In this document: positions 7,792 to 17,246 of the stretch, piece after piece
How positions within the stretch are numbered: the first letter of the stretch is position 1
Layout of the letters: every line of letters starts with the position of its first letter
Origin: an uncultured Clostridia bacterium
GTDB lineage: Bacteria; Bacillota; Clostridia; Oscillospirales; Acutalibacteraceae
Length of the DNA stretch: 48,105 nucleotides
Reading direction: 5' to 3'
NCBI GenBank assembly: GCA_937884995.1
Contig: CAKZZL010000020.1
Span: 1 to 48,105 of the forward strand
Position numbers and translations under genes: made by a program
Notes under the pieces: model-generated
The model's input: the letters and a program-made list of their open reading frames with translations, nothing else
Told to the model about the DNA's origin: nothing
The model's database searches: none

Positions 7792-10401
7792 ATGGCCGAA
7801 TTATCGCCTATGATGAAACAATATTTTCAAATAAAAGAAAATTACAAAGACGCTATATTAATGTTCCGCCTTGGTGATTTTTATGAGATGTTTTACGATG
7901 ATGCGAAAATTGCATCAAAAGTATTGGATTTGGTACTCACAGGAAGAGACTGCGGACAGGAAGAACGTGCGCCTATGTGCGGCGTTCCTTTCCATAGCGC
8001 AGACTCATATATAGCAAAACTTGTGTCAAACGGATTCAAGGTTGCCATTTGTGAACAAATGGAGGACCCGGCCCTTGCCAAAGGCATTGTGAAAAGGGAT
8101 GTTATCCGCCTTATCACTGCAGGTACGGTTATAGAGAGTGAGATGCTCGATGAATCCAAAAACAATTATCTTTCTGCCATTTGCGCAGGAGATGGTAAGG
8201 TAGGTATAAGCTTTACCGATATATCCACAGGAGATTTGCAGATAACGGAATTTGAGGACAATACAGAAGAAAATGTCCTGAATGAACTCGGACGTTTCAT
8301 GCCGAGTGAAGTTATCGTAAATAAAGAGATTACTCAATTTAAGCAAATTAATGACTTCCTTACTAAAAAAGTCAATGCTTCAGTTGAAATATTAAATGAA
8401 GAATTTGATCTTGATAATGCAAAAGAGAATATAGAGCAGCATTTCAATATTAGTGATTTAACTTCCGTTTCATTAAACGGAAGAGATTGTGCAATAAGAG
8501 CACTGGGCGCAACACTTGTCTATCTTAAGTCAACTCAGAAAAGGGATCTCGATAATATACGAAATGTAAATTTTTATACAGATTCCAAATTCATGAATTT
8601 AGGGCTCTCTGCCATAAGAAATCTCGAACTTACGGAGACAATGCGCGACAGAGACAAAAAAGGCTCTCTTTTATGGGTCCTTGATAAAACGAAAACAGCA
8701 ATGGGCAAGAGATTGCTCAGAACATATATTGAAAGACCTTTGTATGATTGTGCAGAGATATCCAGAAGGCTTAATGCGGTAGATGAGATCTACTCAAATA
8801 CAAAGCTCAGAGAAGATGAGATGTCTCTTTTGTCCGGAGTATACGATATGGAAAGACTTATGACCAGAATCGTTTACAATACAGCAAATGCAAAGGAACT
8901 TCTTTCACTTGCTTCGACACTTAAAAGAATTCCTGATATAAAGAATAATCTGGCTTCTGCAAATTGTGCTCTTTTGAAGTCAATATATAACGATATCGAT
9001 CTTTTGCAGGATGTTTGTTCACTTATTGAAGTCTCGATAGATGAAAATGCTCCTTTCTCTGTCAGAGAGGGCGGCCTAATAAAGAACGGATTCAATGAGG
9101 AACTTGATTCCTTAAGAAAGATTGTCAACGGAGGAAGAGAAGTATTAACGGATCTTGAAATCTCCGAGCAGGAAAAGACAGGAATTAAAAAATTAAAAGT
9201 TGGATATAACAAGGTCTTCGGTTATTATTTCGAAGTCCTGAACTCATATAAAGATTTGGTTCCGGACTATTATGTCAGAAAACAGACACTTACAAATTGT
9301 GAAAGATATATTACTCAGGAACTTAAAGAACTGGAGACCAAAGTACTCGGTGCTCAGGAGAGAATTGTTTCACTCGAGTATGAAATATTTAATTCTATCC
9401 GTAAGAAGATAGCAGGCGAGTATTTAAGAACACAGCATACGGCGAGAGCCATTGCTCAGCTTGATGTCATAACATCTCTTGCCACGGTTGCGGTTAATAA
9501 CAATTACAAAAGGCCAAATGTCAATGACAGCGGGATTATTAATATTAAAGACGGCAGGCATCCGGTTGTTGAAGCATTACAAAAGGACAGCTTGTTTGTC
9601 CCCAATGATACTTTTATGGACAAAGACAAAAACAGGATGCTGATTATCACGGGCCCCAATATGGCAGGCAAATCAACATACATGCGTCAGATTGCCCTTA
9701 TTGTCTTAATGGCGCAAATTGGATCTTTTGTACCTGCTAAATCTGCAGATATAGGCATTGTCGATAAGATCTTTACAAGAGTAGGCGCATCAGATGATCT
9801 TGCATCCGGACAATCAACATTCATGATTGAAATGAATGAAGTTGCAGAGATACTGAATTCCGCAACCAAAGACAGTCTCATTATTCTTGACGAAATAGGC
9901 AGAGGTACATCTACCTTTGACGGAATGAGTATTGCAAGGGCCGTCATGGAACATATATCCGATAAAAAACTTATCGGTGCAAAGACACTTTTCGCAACAC
10001 ATTATCATGAACTTTCTGAACTTGAAAAAATGGTTGACGGTGTTAAAAATTACAATATTGCAGTTAAAAAGCACGGCGATGATATAACCTTTCTGAGGAG
10101 AATCGTTCCGGGCGGCGCAGATGACAGCTATGGAATAGAAGTTGCAAAACTTGCAGGAATACCCAACACAGTCATCCGCAGGGCAAAGGCAATACTTAAA
10201 TCTCTTGAATCTTCTAATCCTGTTAAGTCGCAAATGGATATTATTGAAGACACAGACGACTTTAAAGATATACAAATTTCGCTTACGGATACCAAAAGAC
10301 AGGATATACTGGAAAGACTTAAAAATATTGATGTTACAACACTTACTCCGATAGAAGCAATGAATTTGCTTTATGAACTGGCTGACGAAGCAAAGAAATA
10401 A
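7792..10401 (+). CDS. mutS: DNA mismatch repair protein MutS
   Basis: 869 aa, full length. The mismatch-reading GDFYEMFYDDA motif lies in the N-terminal domain (the F-x-E of the wedge), the Walker A GPNMAGKST is at about residues 621-629, and the Walker B/signature DEIGRGTSTFDG and ATHYHEL follow. It recognises mispairs and recruits MutL. AAGGGGG lies upstream of the ATG. mutL follows 14 bases after the stop. Confidence 0.98.
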   Translation: MAELSPMMKQYFQIKENYKDAILMFRLGDFYEMFYDDAKIASKVLDLVLTGRDCGQEERAPMCGVPFHSADSYIAKLVSNGFKVAICEQMEDPALAKGIVKRDVIRLITAGTVIESEMLDESKNNYLSAICAGDGKVGISFTDISTGDLQITEFEDNTEENVLNELGRFMPSEVIVNKEITQFKQINDFLTKKVNASVEILNEEFDLDNAKENIEQHFNISDLTSVSLNGRDCAIRALGATLVYLKSTQKRDLDNIRNVNFYTDSKFMNLGLSAIRNLELTETMRDRDKKGSLLWVLDKTKTAMGKRLLRTYIERPLYDCAEISRRLNAVDEIYSNTKLREDEMSLLSGVYDMERLMTRIVYNTANAKELLSLASTLKRIPDIKNNLASANCALLKSIYNDIDLLQDVCSLIEVSIDENAPFSVREGGLIKNGFNEELDSLRKIVNGGREVLTDLEISEQEKTGIKKLKVGYNKVFGYYFEVLNSYKDLVPDYYVRKQTLTNCERYITQELKELETKVLGAQERIVSLEYEIFNSIRKKIAGEYLRTQHTARAIAQLDVITSLATVAVNNNYKRPNVNDSGIINIKDGRHPVVEALQKDSLFVPNDTFMDKDKNRMLIITGPNMAGKSTYMRQIALIVLMAQIGSFVPAKSADIGIVDKIFTRVGASDDLASGQSTFMIEMNEVAEILNSATKDSLIILDEIGRGTSTFDGMSIARAVMEHISDKKLIGAKTLFATHYHELSELEKMVDGVKNYNIAVKKHGDDITFLRRIVPGGADDSYGIEVAKLAGIPNTVIRRAKAILKSLESSNPVKSQMDIIEDTDDFKDIQISLTDTKRQDILERLKNIDVTTLTPIEAMNLLYELADEAKK

Positions 10402-10415
10402 AGAAGGTGAAATCG

Positions 10416-12257
10416 ATGGCAAAAATAAATAAACTTTCAAAAGAACTTTGTGATCTTATCGCAGCAGGCGAAGTGGTCGAAAGACCTGCATCTGTTGTTA
10501 AAGAACTGTTGGAAAATGCCATTGATTCCGGTGCCAGGTCCATAACTGTTGAGATACAAAGAGGCGGTATCAGATACATAAGAGTAAGCGATGATGGCTC
10601 AGGTATTGACAAAGATGATATAAAAACCGCATTTATAAGTCATGCTACAAGTAAGATTTCCAAAGCCGATGACCTGACTTATATCCACACACTCGGCTTC
10701 AGAGGAGAGGCTCTTGCTTCTATTGCAGCAGTTTCAAAAGTGAATCTTATCACTAAAACTGCTGACAGCAATATGGGTTATGCTTATTCTGTTGAAGGCG
10801 GAGTCGGATCTGAAATAACACAAGCAGGTTCTTCTGACGGAACAACAATTATTGTCAGAGATTTATTCTATAACACACCTGCAAGAATGAAATTTCTAAA
10901 AAAAGATGTCAGTGAAGGGAATTATGTATCATCGGTTGTTGAGAAAGTAGCACTTTCCCATCCTGATATATCTTTTCACTTTATACGGGACGGAAAGCAA
11001 TTAATAGCAACCACAGGTGACGGAAACCTTCAAAATGTATGCTTTGCTATTTTCGGCAAAGACTTTTCAAATGACCTTATATCAGTAAATGATAACCTTT
11101 CGGGTGTCTCTGTATCCGGTCTTGTAACACAGCCATATAACTCACGCGGTTCACGCGGAATGCAATTTGTTTTTGTTAACGGAAGAACAGTCAAAAATCC
11201 CACTATTACGGCAGCGCTTGAAAATGCATATAAAAACACGGTAATGGTCGGCAGATTCCCCGGATGTGTCCTCTTTATAAATCTGAACCCTTCTTTGGTG
11301 GATGTAAATGTGCATCCTGCAAAGACAGAAGTCAGATTTTCAGATGAGAAATCCATATTCGATGCAGTCTATTATTCAGTAAAGAATGCTGTAACAAACA
11401 GCCTTCAAATAAAAAAAGCAGGTCCTTTTAAAGAATCATATAACCCCGAGCTTTATGAAAAACCGAGAGAACAATTTACTCAGACAGTTATAAATACTAA
11501 CAAGTCTGCCGGCAGAGATGATAATAATCCTTCGAAAGAAGAAATAAATAAATATCTTGATATTCTCTCAAATATTACAAATGATAAAGAAGACAATGAA
11601 GAAGAACTGATAAATATCGAATTTCCTCCTTTAAGGGAAGAAAAAGAGAAAATTAATGAAACAAATATCTTAAATGAAGATGAGATAAAGCCGGATTACA
11701 AGATAGTCGGCGAGGCATTTAAGACATATATCTTTGTTGAGATGGGCAACAAGCTATATATGATTGATAAGCATGCAGCCCATGAAAGAATTAACTTTAA
11801 TAAGATTAAATCAGACGCTGAAAACTATAAGCAGATGCTGATGACTCCGGTAAATCTGTCCTTAAGCCAGGAAGAATATACTGCAATACTTGAAAACCTT
11901 GAACTCATATCAAAAGCAGGATTCGATATTGAGGATTTCGGCAACGGATCTGTTATTGTAAGGTCATGTCCGATGAATCTTGATAACATGGATATAGGTC
12001 CCCTTATAGAAGAAATTGCAGGATATTTGATAAAAAACAGAACGGATATCAACAATGAGCATCTTGACTGGATATATCATAATGTCGCATGCAGAAGCGC
12101 AGTCAAGGCAGGGGATATAAACAATCCTGCAGAAATAGAGAAACTTGTATCTATGGTTATAAACGATAATGATGTGCGTTTTTGTCCTCATGGCAGACCC
12201 GTGCTTATTGAAATTTCAAAATATGAACTTGAAAAACAGTTCGGAAGGATTCAATAA
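10416..12257 (+). CDS. mutL: DNA mismatch repair protein MutL
   Basis: 613 aa. The N-terminal GHKL ATPase domain has AAGEVVERPASVVKELLENA, DDGSGI and TLGFRGEAL; the C-terminal dimer domain starts near residue 430. C-terminal endonuclease motifs: QMLMTP, ACRSAVKAGD and CPHGRP are present. The DQHA(x)2E(x)4E motif reads DKHAAHERINFN, so its final glutamate is Asn. The start is the ATG at 10416 behind AAGAAGGTGA; the GTG at 10407 lies inside that site. miaA begins one base after the stop. Confidence 0.96.
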   Translation: MAKINKLSKELCDLIAAGEVVERPASVVKELLENAIDSGARSITVEIQRGGIRYIRVSDDGSGIDKDDIKTAFISHATSKISKADDLTYIHTLGFRGEALASIAAVSKVNLITKTADSNMGYAYSVEGGVGSEITQAGSSDGTTIIVRDLFYNTPARMKFLKKDVSEGNYVSSVVEKVALSHPDISFHFIRDGKQLIATTGDGNLQNVCFAIFGKDFSNDLISVNDNLSGVSVSGLVTQPYNSRGSRGMQFVFVNGRTVKNPTITAALENAYKNTVMVGRFPGCVLFINLNPSLVDVNVHPAKTEVRFSDEKSIFDAVYYSVKNAVTNSLQIKKAGPFKESYNPELYEKPREQFTQTVINTNKSAGRDDNNPSKEEINKYLDILSNITNDKEDNEEELINIEFPPLREEKEKINETNILNEDEIKPDYKIVGEAFKTYIFVEMGNKLYMIDKHAAHERINFNKIKSDAENYKQMLMTPVNLSLSQEEYTAILENLELISKAGFDIEDFGNGSVIVRSCPMNLDNMDIGPLIEEIAGYLIKNRTDINNEHLDWIYHNVACRSAVKAGDINNPAEIEKLVSMVINDNDVRFCPHGRPVLIEISKYELEKQFGRIQ

Positions 12258-13211
12258 ATGACTAAAATACCGGTTATTGCCGTAGTCGGACCGACAGCAT
12301 CCGGAAAAACTGCCTTAGCTGTTGAACTGGCAAAGAGATTTAACGGTGAAATCATTTCAGCAGATTCAATGCAAATATATAAAGGAATGGCAATAGCAAC
12401 TGCCCAGCCGACAAAGGAAGAAATGGGAGGCATCCCTCATCACCTTATAGCCTTTGCAGATGTTAGTGAAAGATTTTCCGTTGCTGATTACGTAAAACTG
12501 GCAAGAAAAGAAATAGAAGATATATCAGCAAAAAGCAAATTGCCAATTATAGCAGGCGGAACCGGTCTATATATTGATTCCTTATTCAGCATTGACTTTG
12601 AAGAGACTGACAGCAGTGATGAAATCCGCGAAAGGCTCGAAAAAGAATATGATCGTATCGGCGGAGAAGCAATGCTGGCTAAACTAAATGTGATTGATGA
12701 AAAATCAGCACAAAAACTTCATCCTTCTGATAAAAAAAGAATCATCAGGGCACTGGAGATATATAAGCTGAGCGGAAAAAGGAAAAGCGAGACGGATAAT
12801 TTATCAAAAAAAACAGATTTGCCATATTTCCCTATATATATTGGTATTAATTTCAAGAAAAGGGAAAAACTCTATGAGCGCATAAATCTAAGAGTTGATG
12901 AAATGGTAAAAAACGGCCTTCTGGAGGAAGCAGAACAGTTTTATAATCTGGATAGTAAAACAACATCTTCGCAGGCCATAGGATATAAGGAGCTTTCCAC
13001 GTATTTCAAAAACGAGGAAAAACTTGAAACTTGTATTGAAAACCTTAAAAAAGAGAGCCGCCATTATGCAAAGCGGCAGCTTACATGGTTTAGGCGAAAT
13101 GAGAAGATTAAATGGTTTTATCCCGATGAATACAGCAAAAAGGAAGACTTTATCACTAACGTGCTGAATTATACAAATGACCTTTTGAAAGGAGAGATGG
13201 AAAATGAATAA
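12258..13211 (+). CDS. miaA: tRNA dimethylallyltransferase MiaA
   Basis: 317 aa, normal length. It transfers dimethylallyl from DMAPP to A37 of UNN-decoding tRNAs, making i6A for MiaB. The P-loop GPTASGKTAL is at residues 10-19, with ISADSMQIYKGM and AGGTGLYIDSL after it, and the C-terminal segment RQLTWFRRNEKIKWF. The ATG directly abuts the mutL stop, with AAGGA inside the mutL 3' end. It overlaps the next gene by eight bases. hfq, often found after miaA, is not here. Confidence 0.97.
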   Translation: MTKIPVIAVVGPTASGKTALAVELAKRFNGEIISADSMQIYKGMAIATAQPTKEEMGGIPHHLIAFADVSERFSVADYVKLARKEIEDISAKSKLPIIAGGTGLYIDSLFSIDFEETDSSDEIRERLEKEYDRIGGEAMLAKLNVIDEKSAQKLHPSDKKRIIRALEIYKLSGKRKSETDNLSKKTDLPYFPIYIGINFKKREKLYERINLRVDEMVKNGLLEEAEQFYNLDSKTTSSQAIGYKELSTYFKNEEKLETCIENLKKESRHYAKRQLTWFRRNEKIKWFYPDEYSKKEDFITNVLNYTNDLLKGEMENE

Positions 13212-14427
13212 AGAACTCATAAAGAAAATTGCCGTGAGTATTGTAGGCGTTCTAATTATTGTCTATTTTATAGGCAAGGCAGTTCATGTTAATTCTTCTC
13301 CTTATCAGACAGAACTTGTAATGGAAAGAAATATACGTAATACAATTGAAACCAAGGCTTTTGTAGTGCGTGATGAATCTTTCCTTACCACGGAAGCGTC
13401 AAAGGGAACAATCGTTTCCGTTGCAGAAGACGGCAAGCGGGTAGGAACGGGCGAGACTGTTGCTATTTCATTTATGGACTCGGCATCTGCGGCAAGATAT
13501 GTAAAAATAAATGATCTGGAAAGTGAAATCTCATATTACACAAAACTTAAAAAACGTGTAGGCATAGGGACAAATTCTCCTTCCTCATATGCCGAAATAA
13601 TTGATAATGCAACAATAAACTATATAGAAGCAGCACAAAATGGTATAAACAGCGAATACAATAACGCTTTAACGACATTAAGAGATGCGATTACAACAAG
13701 ACAACTTGCCGTAGGAACAGAGATTGTTGTTGATGATAAGATAACTGAGCTTGAGACCGAACTTGCAAAGCTAAAAAGCGGAAGTCTAGGATACAGTGAG
13801 ATTGCTTCACCAACCCCGGGATATTATATAGGCTCCGTTGACGGATATGAAAATATTGTTGAATACAATAGTATTTTAGAAGATGTATCCGTTAATTCAA
13901 TCGATTCATATCTCTCCTCAAATGCCGAAAAAATCAATGATAATGTTATGGGTAAGCTCGTTGATGAATTCAATTGGTATCTTATGTGTGTAGTTCCGTA
14001 TGATGATTCAGTTAAGCTTTCCGAAGGAAAATCGGTCTTTGTAAACCTTCCGAATACTGCAGTCGGTGAAATTACATGCACGGTTGCATATAAGGGAGAA
14101 AAAGAAGGCAATAAAGTCCCGATAGTCTTAAAATGCGGAATTATGAACAGGGATATTGCGAATCTGAGAATTGAAGATATAGAAATTATCCTCAGCAGCT
14201 ATACTGGTTATAAAATCAGCAATGACGCTATCTATGAAGTCGATGGGCAAATCGGAGTATACATTTTAAGAGGAGATATAATCCAGTTCAGAAAAGTTAA
14301 AATAAGTGAATCATATCAGGATTATTCTATTGTTGAAAAAGTGTCAGATGATTCATCATATCTGAAGCAATATGATACCGTTATAACAGAAGGGACAGAT
14401 TTGTATGATGGAAAAGTCGTTTCTTGA
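13204..14427 (+). CDS. HlyD-like periplasmic adaptor/membrane-anchored protein
   Basis: 407 aa. One N-terminal membrane helix (about residues 9-28) is followed by an extracytoplasmic part. A half barrel-sandwich (TKAFVVRDE...GTIVSVAEDGKRVGTGETVA), a helical hairpin-like middle (residues ~100-190) and a C-terminal beta-barrel (DGQIGVYILRGDIIQFRKV) resemble the membrane-fusion/HlyD architecture. No transporter partner is adjacent. It lies between miaA and yggS-sepF-divIVA, overlapping both neighbours, so an envelope or division role is an inference from position only. Homologues in this place in Clostridia are usually annotated as HlyD family. Confidence 0.75.
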   Translation: MNKELIKKIAVSIVGVLIIVYFIGKAVHVNSSPYQTELVMERNIRNTIETKAFVVRDESFLTTEASKGTIVSVAEDGKRVGTGETVAISFMDSASAARYVKINDLESEISYYTKLKKRVGIGTNSPSSYAEIIDNATINYIEAAQNGINSEYNNALTTLRDAITTRQLAVGTEIVVDDKITELETELAKLKSGSLGYSEIASPTPGYYIGSVDGYENIVEYNSILEDVSVNSIDSYLSSNAEKINDNVMGKLVDEFNWYLMCVVPYDDSVKLSEGKSVFVNLPNTAVGEITCTVAYKGEKEGNKVPIVLKCGIMNRDIANLRIEDIEIILSSYTGYKISNDAIYEVDGQIGVYILRGDIIQFRKVKISESYQDYSIVEKVSDDSSYLKQYDTVITEGTDLYDGKVVS

Positions 14428-15130
14428 GGAAAAAAGAAAAGATATTGAATATAATTTGGATAAAATCAATGAGAAAATCGAAAATGCTGCCATAAAGAGT
14501 GGCAGAAAGCGTGAAGATATAAATTTCATGGCCGTAACTAAGACGGTAGATCCCGTTTATATAAATTTTGCACTCGATTACGGCATCGATTTAATAGGCG
14601 AGAACAGAGTCCAGGAACTTATCCGCAAGAAAGATGAACTTCATCTTGACGGGGTTGAAAAGCACCTTATAGGACATCTTCAGACAAACAAAGCCGGACA
14701 GATTGTAGGTGTTGCAGATATGATACAGTCAGTTGACTCAGTTAAGATTGCAAAAGAAATTGCCAGGCAGTCAATAAAAAAAGGTATCAGTACTGATGTC
14801 TTGCTTGAAATTAATATAGGCGGAGAAGAAAACAAGACCGGATTTTCGGTATCTGAATTCTATGAAAATATACATGAAATCTCCGAAATTGAGGGGATAA
14901 ATGTCAAAGGACTTATGACAGTACCCCCAATTTGCGAAAAAAACACAATACTTTGTAAGTTTTTTGAAAATATATACAATATATATGTTGACATAAATGA
15001 TAAAAAGTTAGATAATATTAATATGCAAATATTATCGATGGGTATGTCCGGAGATTATGAAGAAGCAATTTTGTGCGGCTCAAATTTAGTCAGAATCGGT
15101 TCTGCAATATTCGGGCCGAGAACATATTAG
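14405..15130 (+). CDS. YggS-family pyridoxal phosphate homeostasis protein
   Basis: 241 aa, the usual size for YggS/PLPBP, a PLP-binding TIM barrel without known enzyme activity that buffers PLP. Seen: AVTKTVDPVYINFALDYG with the PLP lysine, GENRVQEL, HLIGHLQTNK and the end segment LSMGMSGDYEEAI...VRIGSAIFG. It overlaps the previous gene by 23 bases. A second ATG at 14408 is equally possible. Linkage to sepF and divIVA is widespread in Gram-positives. Confidence 0.94.
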   Translation: MMEKSFLEEKRKDIEYNLDKINEKIENAAIKSGRKREDINFMAVTKTVDPVYINFALDYGIDLIGENRVQELIRKKDELHLDGVEKHLIGHLQTNKAGQIVGVADMIQSVDSVKIAKEIARQSIKKGISTDVLLEINIGGEENKTGFSVSEFYENIHEISEIEGINVKGLMTVPPICEKNTILCKFFENIYNIYVDINDKKLDNINMQILSMGMSGDYEEAILCGSNLVRIGSAIFGPRTY

Positions 15131-15142
15131 GAGGAAAAGCAG

Positions 15143-15604
15143 ATGAGTTTTTTAGACAGGATTAAGAACATGGTTAATGTTGATGAGGATGGATACTATC
15201 CTGAGGATGTAAATGACGGAGATTTTATTCAGCCTGATACATATGATGAGCCTGTAGAACGTCAAAGACCACATAGAAGCAGCTTTAGAAACAATGAAGA
15301 AGATAAAGTTGTTAAAATCCATACAACTGCTCAATTGCAGGTTGTACTTTCAAAGCCTGAAAAATTTGATGAAGCTCGTAATATAGCAGATAACCTTAAT
15401 GAAAAACGTACAGTAGTATTAAATCTTGAATCCGTTAATAAAGAAACAGCACGCAGACTTATAGATTTCCTTTCAGGCGTTGCTTATGCTAATAACGGTC
15501 AGCTTAAGCGCGTTGCAAACAGCACTTTCATTATCACTCCATACAACGTTGATGTTATGGGCGACCTTATGGAAGAACTTGAAAACAACGGAATGTTCTT
15601 TTAA
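15143..15604 (+). CDS. sepF: Cell division protein SepF
   Basis: 153 aa. SepF binds FtsZ and membrane and aligns protofilaments at the septum. The N-terminal MSFLDRIKNMVN matches the amphipathic membrane-targeting helix. An acidic/Arg linker is followed by the C-terminal SepF domain (EARNIADNLNEKRTVVLNLE, RRLIDFLSGVAYA). AGGAGG lies just before the ATG. Next to yggS and divIVA, as expected. Confidence 0.96.
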   Translation: MSFLDRIKNMVNVDEDGYYPEDVNDGDFIQPDTYDEPVERQRPHRSSFRNNEEDKVVKIHTTAQLQVVLSKPEKFDEARNIADNLNEKRTVVLNLESVNKETARRLIDFLSGVAYANNGQLKRVANSTFIITPYNVDVMGDLMEELENNGMFF

Positions 15605-15641
15605 TAAATAAATAATTCTTAAGAATGGATGGAAAAAATAG

Positions 15642-16742
15642 ATGCTTACACCAGATAAAATCAAAGAAAAAACCTTTCAAACATCAGGCAGAGGCGCTTA
15701 TCGTGCAGATGATGTAGATAATTTTAAGGCTGAAGTTTCCTCATCTTATGAGCAGATGTTTAAGGAAAATGCAGACCTTATAAGAAAAATCACAATTCTC
15801 GCAAAAAAGGTTGAAGAATACAGAGAAGACGAAGACAGCCTAAAGATGGCTCTCATCAATGCTCAAAAACTTGCTGACAAAATTGTTGCAGAAGCTAAAG
15901 AAAATTCCGAAGCTGAAGCTAAGAAGATTGTTGATGACGCAAAAGCTAAGACAGCAAATGCTGATGCAGATGCACAGAAGGTTCTCTTAGATGCAAAGTC
16001 TCAGGCTGAAAGCATTTTGGAAAATGCTAAATCCGAAGCTGAAAAGATCGTTAAGGATGCTAACGCAGAAGCAAATGATAAACTCGGTAATGTAAACAGA
16101 CAAATAACTCATAAAACACTTGAGTTTGATATGCTGAAAAAAGAAGCTTCAAAATTCAAGAGTGATCTTAAGTCTATGTATGAAAGACATATAACTCTTA
16201 TCAACCAGCTCCCTGAACTTGCTGAAGAAGCAAGCGACGCGGCAGAAGATGGGGAATATGCAACAGAAGAAGTTGATCTGGAAGTTGCTGCTAAACCTGA
16301 AGAAGAAACACCTGCTGAAGAAGTAGTTGAGGCAGTTATAGAAACAGCAGAAGAGGAAACAGACGAGGAACCTGCATTTGAAATTATTCCTTCAAATGAA
16401 TATGAAACAATAAGTGAAGAAGATGAAGAAGATGAGATAGAGGAATCTTCTGATTCAGCTATTTCATTTGATGAGGAAGAAAGTCAGATAACTTTCATCA
16501 CTGAAAATGATGAAGATGAGCAAGAAGAAAAGGACAGCTACTTTGAAGCAGAGGAACCTGCAAAGAATAAATTCCAGCTTGACTTAAGTAAAATAGATTT
16601 TTCTGATGATGAACAAGAAGCTCCTTCAGCACTATCACATGAAAAATTGTTCCCGGAATTTGAAGAAGAGGAATTAGAAGAAAATGATGACGATGATGAT
16701 TCTTCAAATTCATTCAAGAATTTTTTTAAGAAGAAAAAATGA
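15642..16742 (+). CDS. divIVA: DivIVA-domain protein with long acidic tail
   Basis: 366 aa, about twice the length of Bacillus DivIVA. Residues 1-60 are the DivIVA lipid-binding domain (LTPDKIKEKTFQTSGRGAYRADDVDNF), followed by a long coiled coil with Ala/Lys/Glu repeats to about residue 175. Residues ~195-350 are very rich in Glu and Asp and probably disordered, and the last residues are a basic KNFFKKKK patch. It recognises curved membrane at poles/septum. It sits after sepF and before lspA. Confidence 0.9.
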   Translation: MLTPDKIKEKTFQTSGRGAYRADDVDNFKAEVSSSYEQMFKENADLIRKITILAKKVEEYREDEDSLKMALINAQKLADKIVAEAKENSEAEAKKIVDDAKAKTANADADAQKVLLDAKSQAESILENAKSEAEKIVKDANAEANDKLGNVNRQITHKTLEFDMLKKEASKFKSDLKSMYERHITLINQLPELAEEASDAAEDGEYATEEVDLEVAAKPEEETPAEEVVEAVIETAEEETDEEPAFEIIPSNEYETISEEDEEDEIEESSDSAISFDEEESQITFITENDEDEQEEKDSYFEAEEPAKNKFQLDLSKIDFSDDEQEAPSALSHEKLFPEFEEEELEENDDDDDSSNSFKNFFKKKK

Positions 16743-16751
16743 GGTAAATGC

Positions 16752-17246
16752 ATGCGACGGGTAATGACTTTGATCTCTATTGCTATATTGACGATAGCAG
16801 ATCAGTTATTGAAATTACTCGTGATTGCTAAACTTAAACCGAGTAGCAGTCTCAGTTTTATCAACGGAGTTCTTCAATGGAATTATGTTGAAAACACGGG
16901 GGCTGCTTTTGGTTCATTCAGCAGTCACACTATGATTCTTTCAATTTTGACATTGGTCATCATTATTGCCATACTTATATATTTGATGAAGCCGGATCGT
17001 AAAGTCAGTGTTGAATATATAAGCCTTGTTATGATTATTTCCGGCGGACTGGGAAATCTTATTGACAGATTTTATCGCGGATTTGTTGTTGATTACATAG
17101 ATCCCTTGTTTATAAAGTTTGCTGTTTTTAATTTTGCTGATATGCTGGTAACCTGCGGAGCCTTTCTTTTGATTTTCTGGCTTATTAAAGGCATCATTTC
17201 AGATTATATAAAAAAAGGTAAAAGCGATGAACAAACTGATAATTGA
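16752..17246 (+). CDS. lspA: Lipoprotein signal peptidase (signal peptidase II)
   Basis: 164 aa with four membrane helices, standard for LspA, which removes signal peptides from prolipoproteins. The conserved segments NTGAAFGSF, GNLIDRFYRGFVVDYID (first catalytic Asp) and FNFADM (second catalytic Asp) are all there. The ATG at 16752 follows GAGGT by six bases. It overlaps rluD by 20 bases; lspA-rluD is a common pair. Confidence 0.96.
   Translation: MRRVMTLISIAILTIADQLLKLLVIAKLKPSSSLSFINGVLQWNYVENTGAAFGSFSSHTMILSILTLVIIIAILIYLMKPDRKVSVEYISLVMIISGGLGNLIDRFYRGFVVDYIDPLFIKFAVFNFADMLVTCGAFLLIFWLIKGIISDYIKKGKSDEQTDN

Noticed and set aside
9814..10440. A 208-aa minus-strand frame inside mutS
   Set aside because: Cys/Phe-rich shadow of a clear MutS ATPase domain; no family match or start signal.
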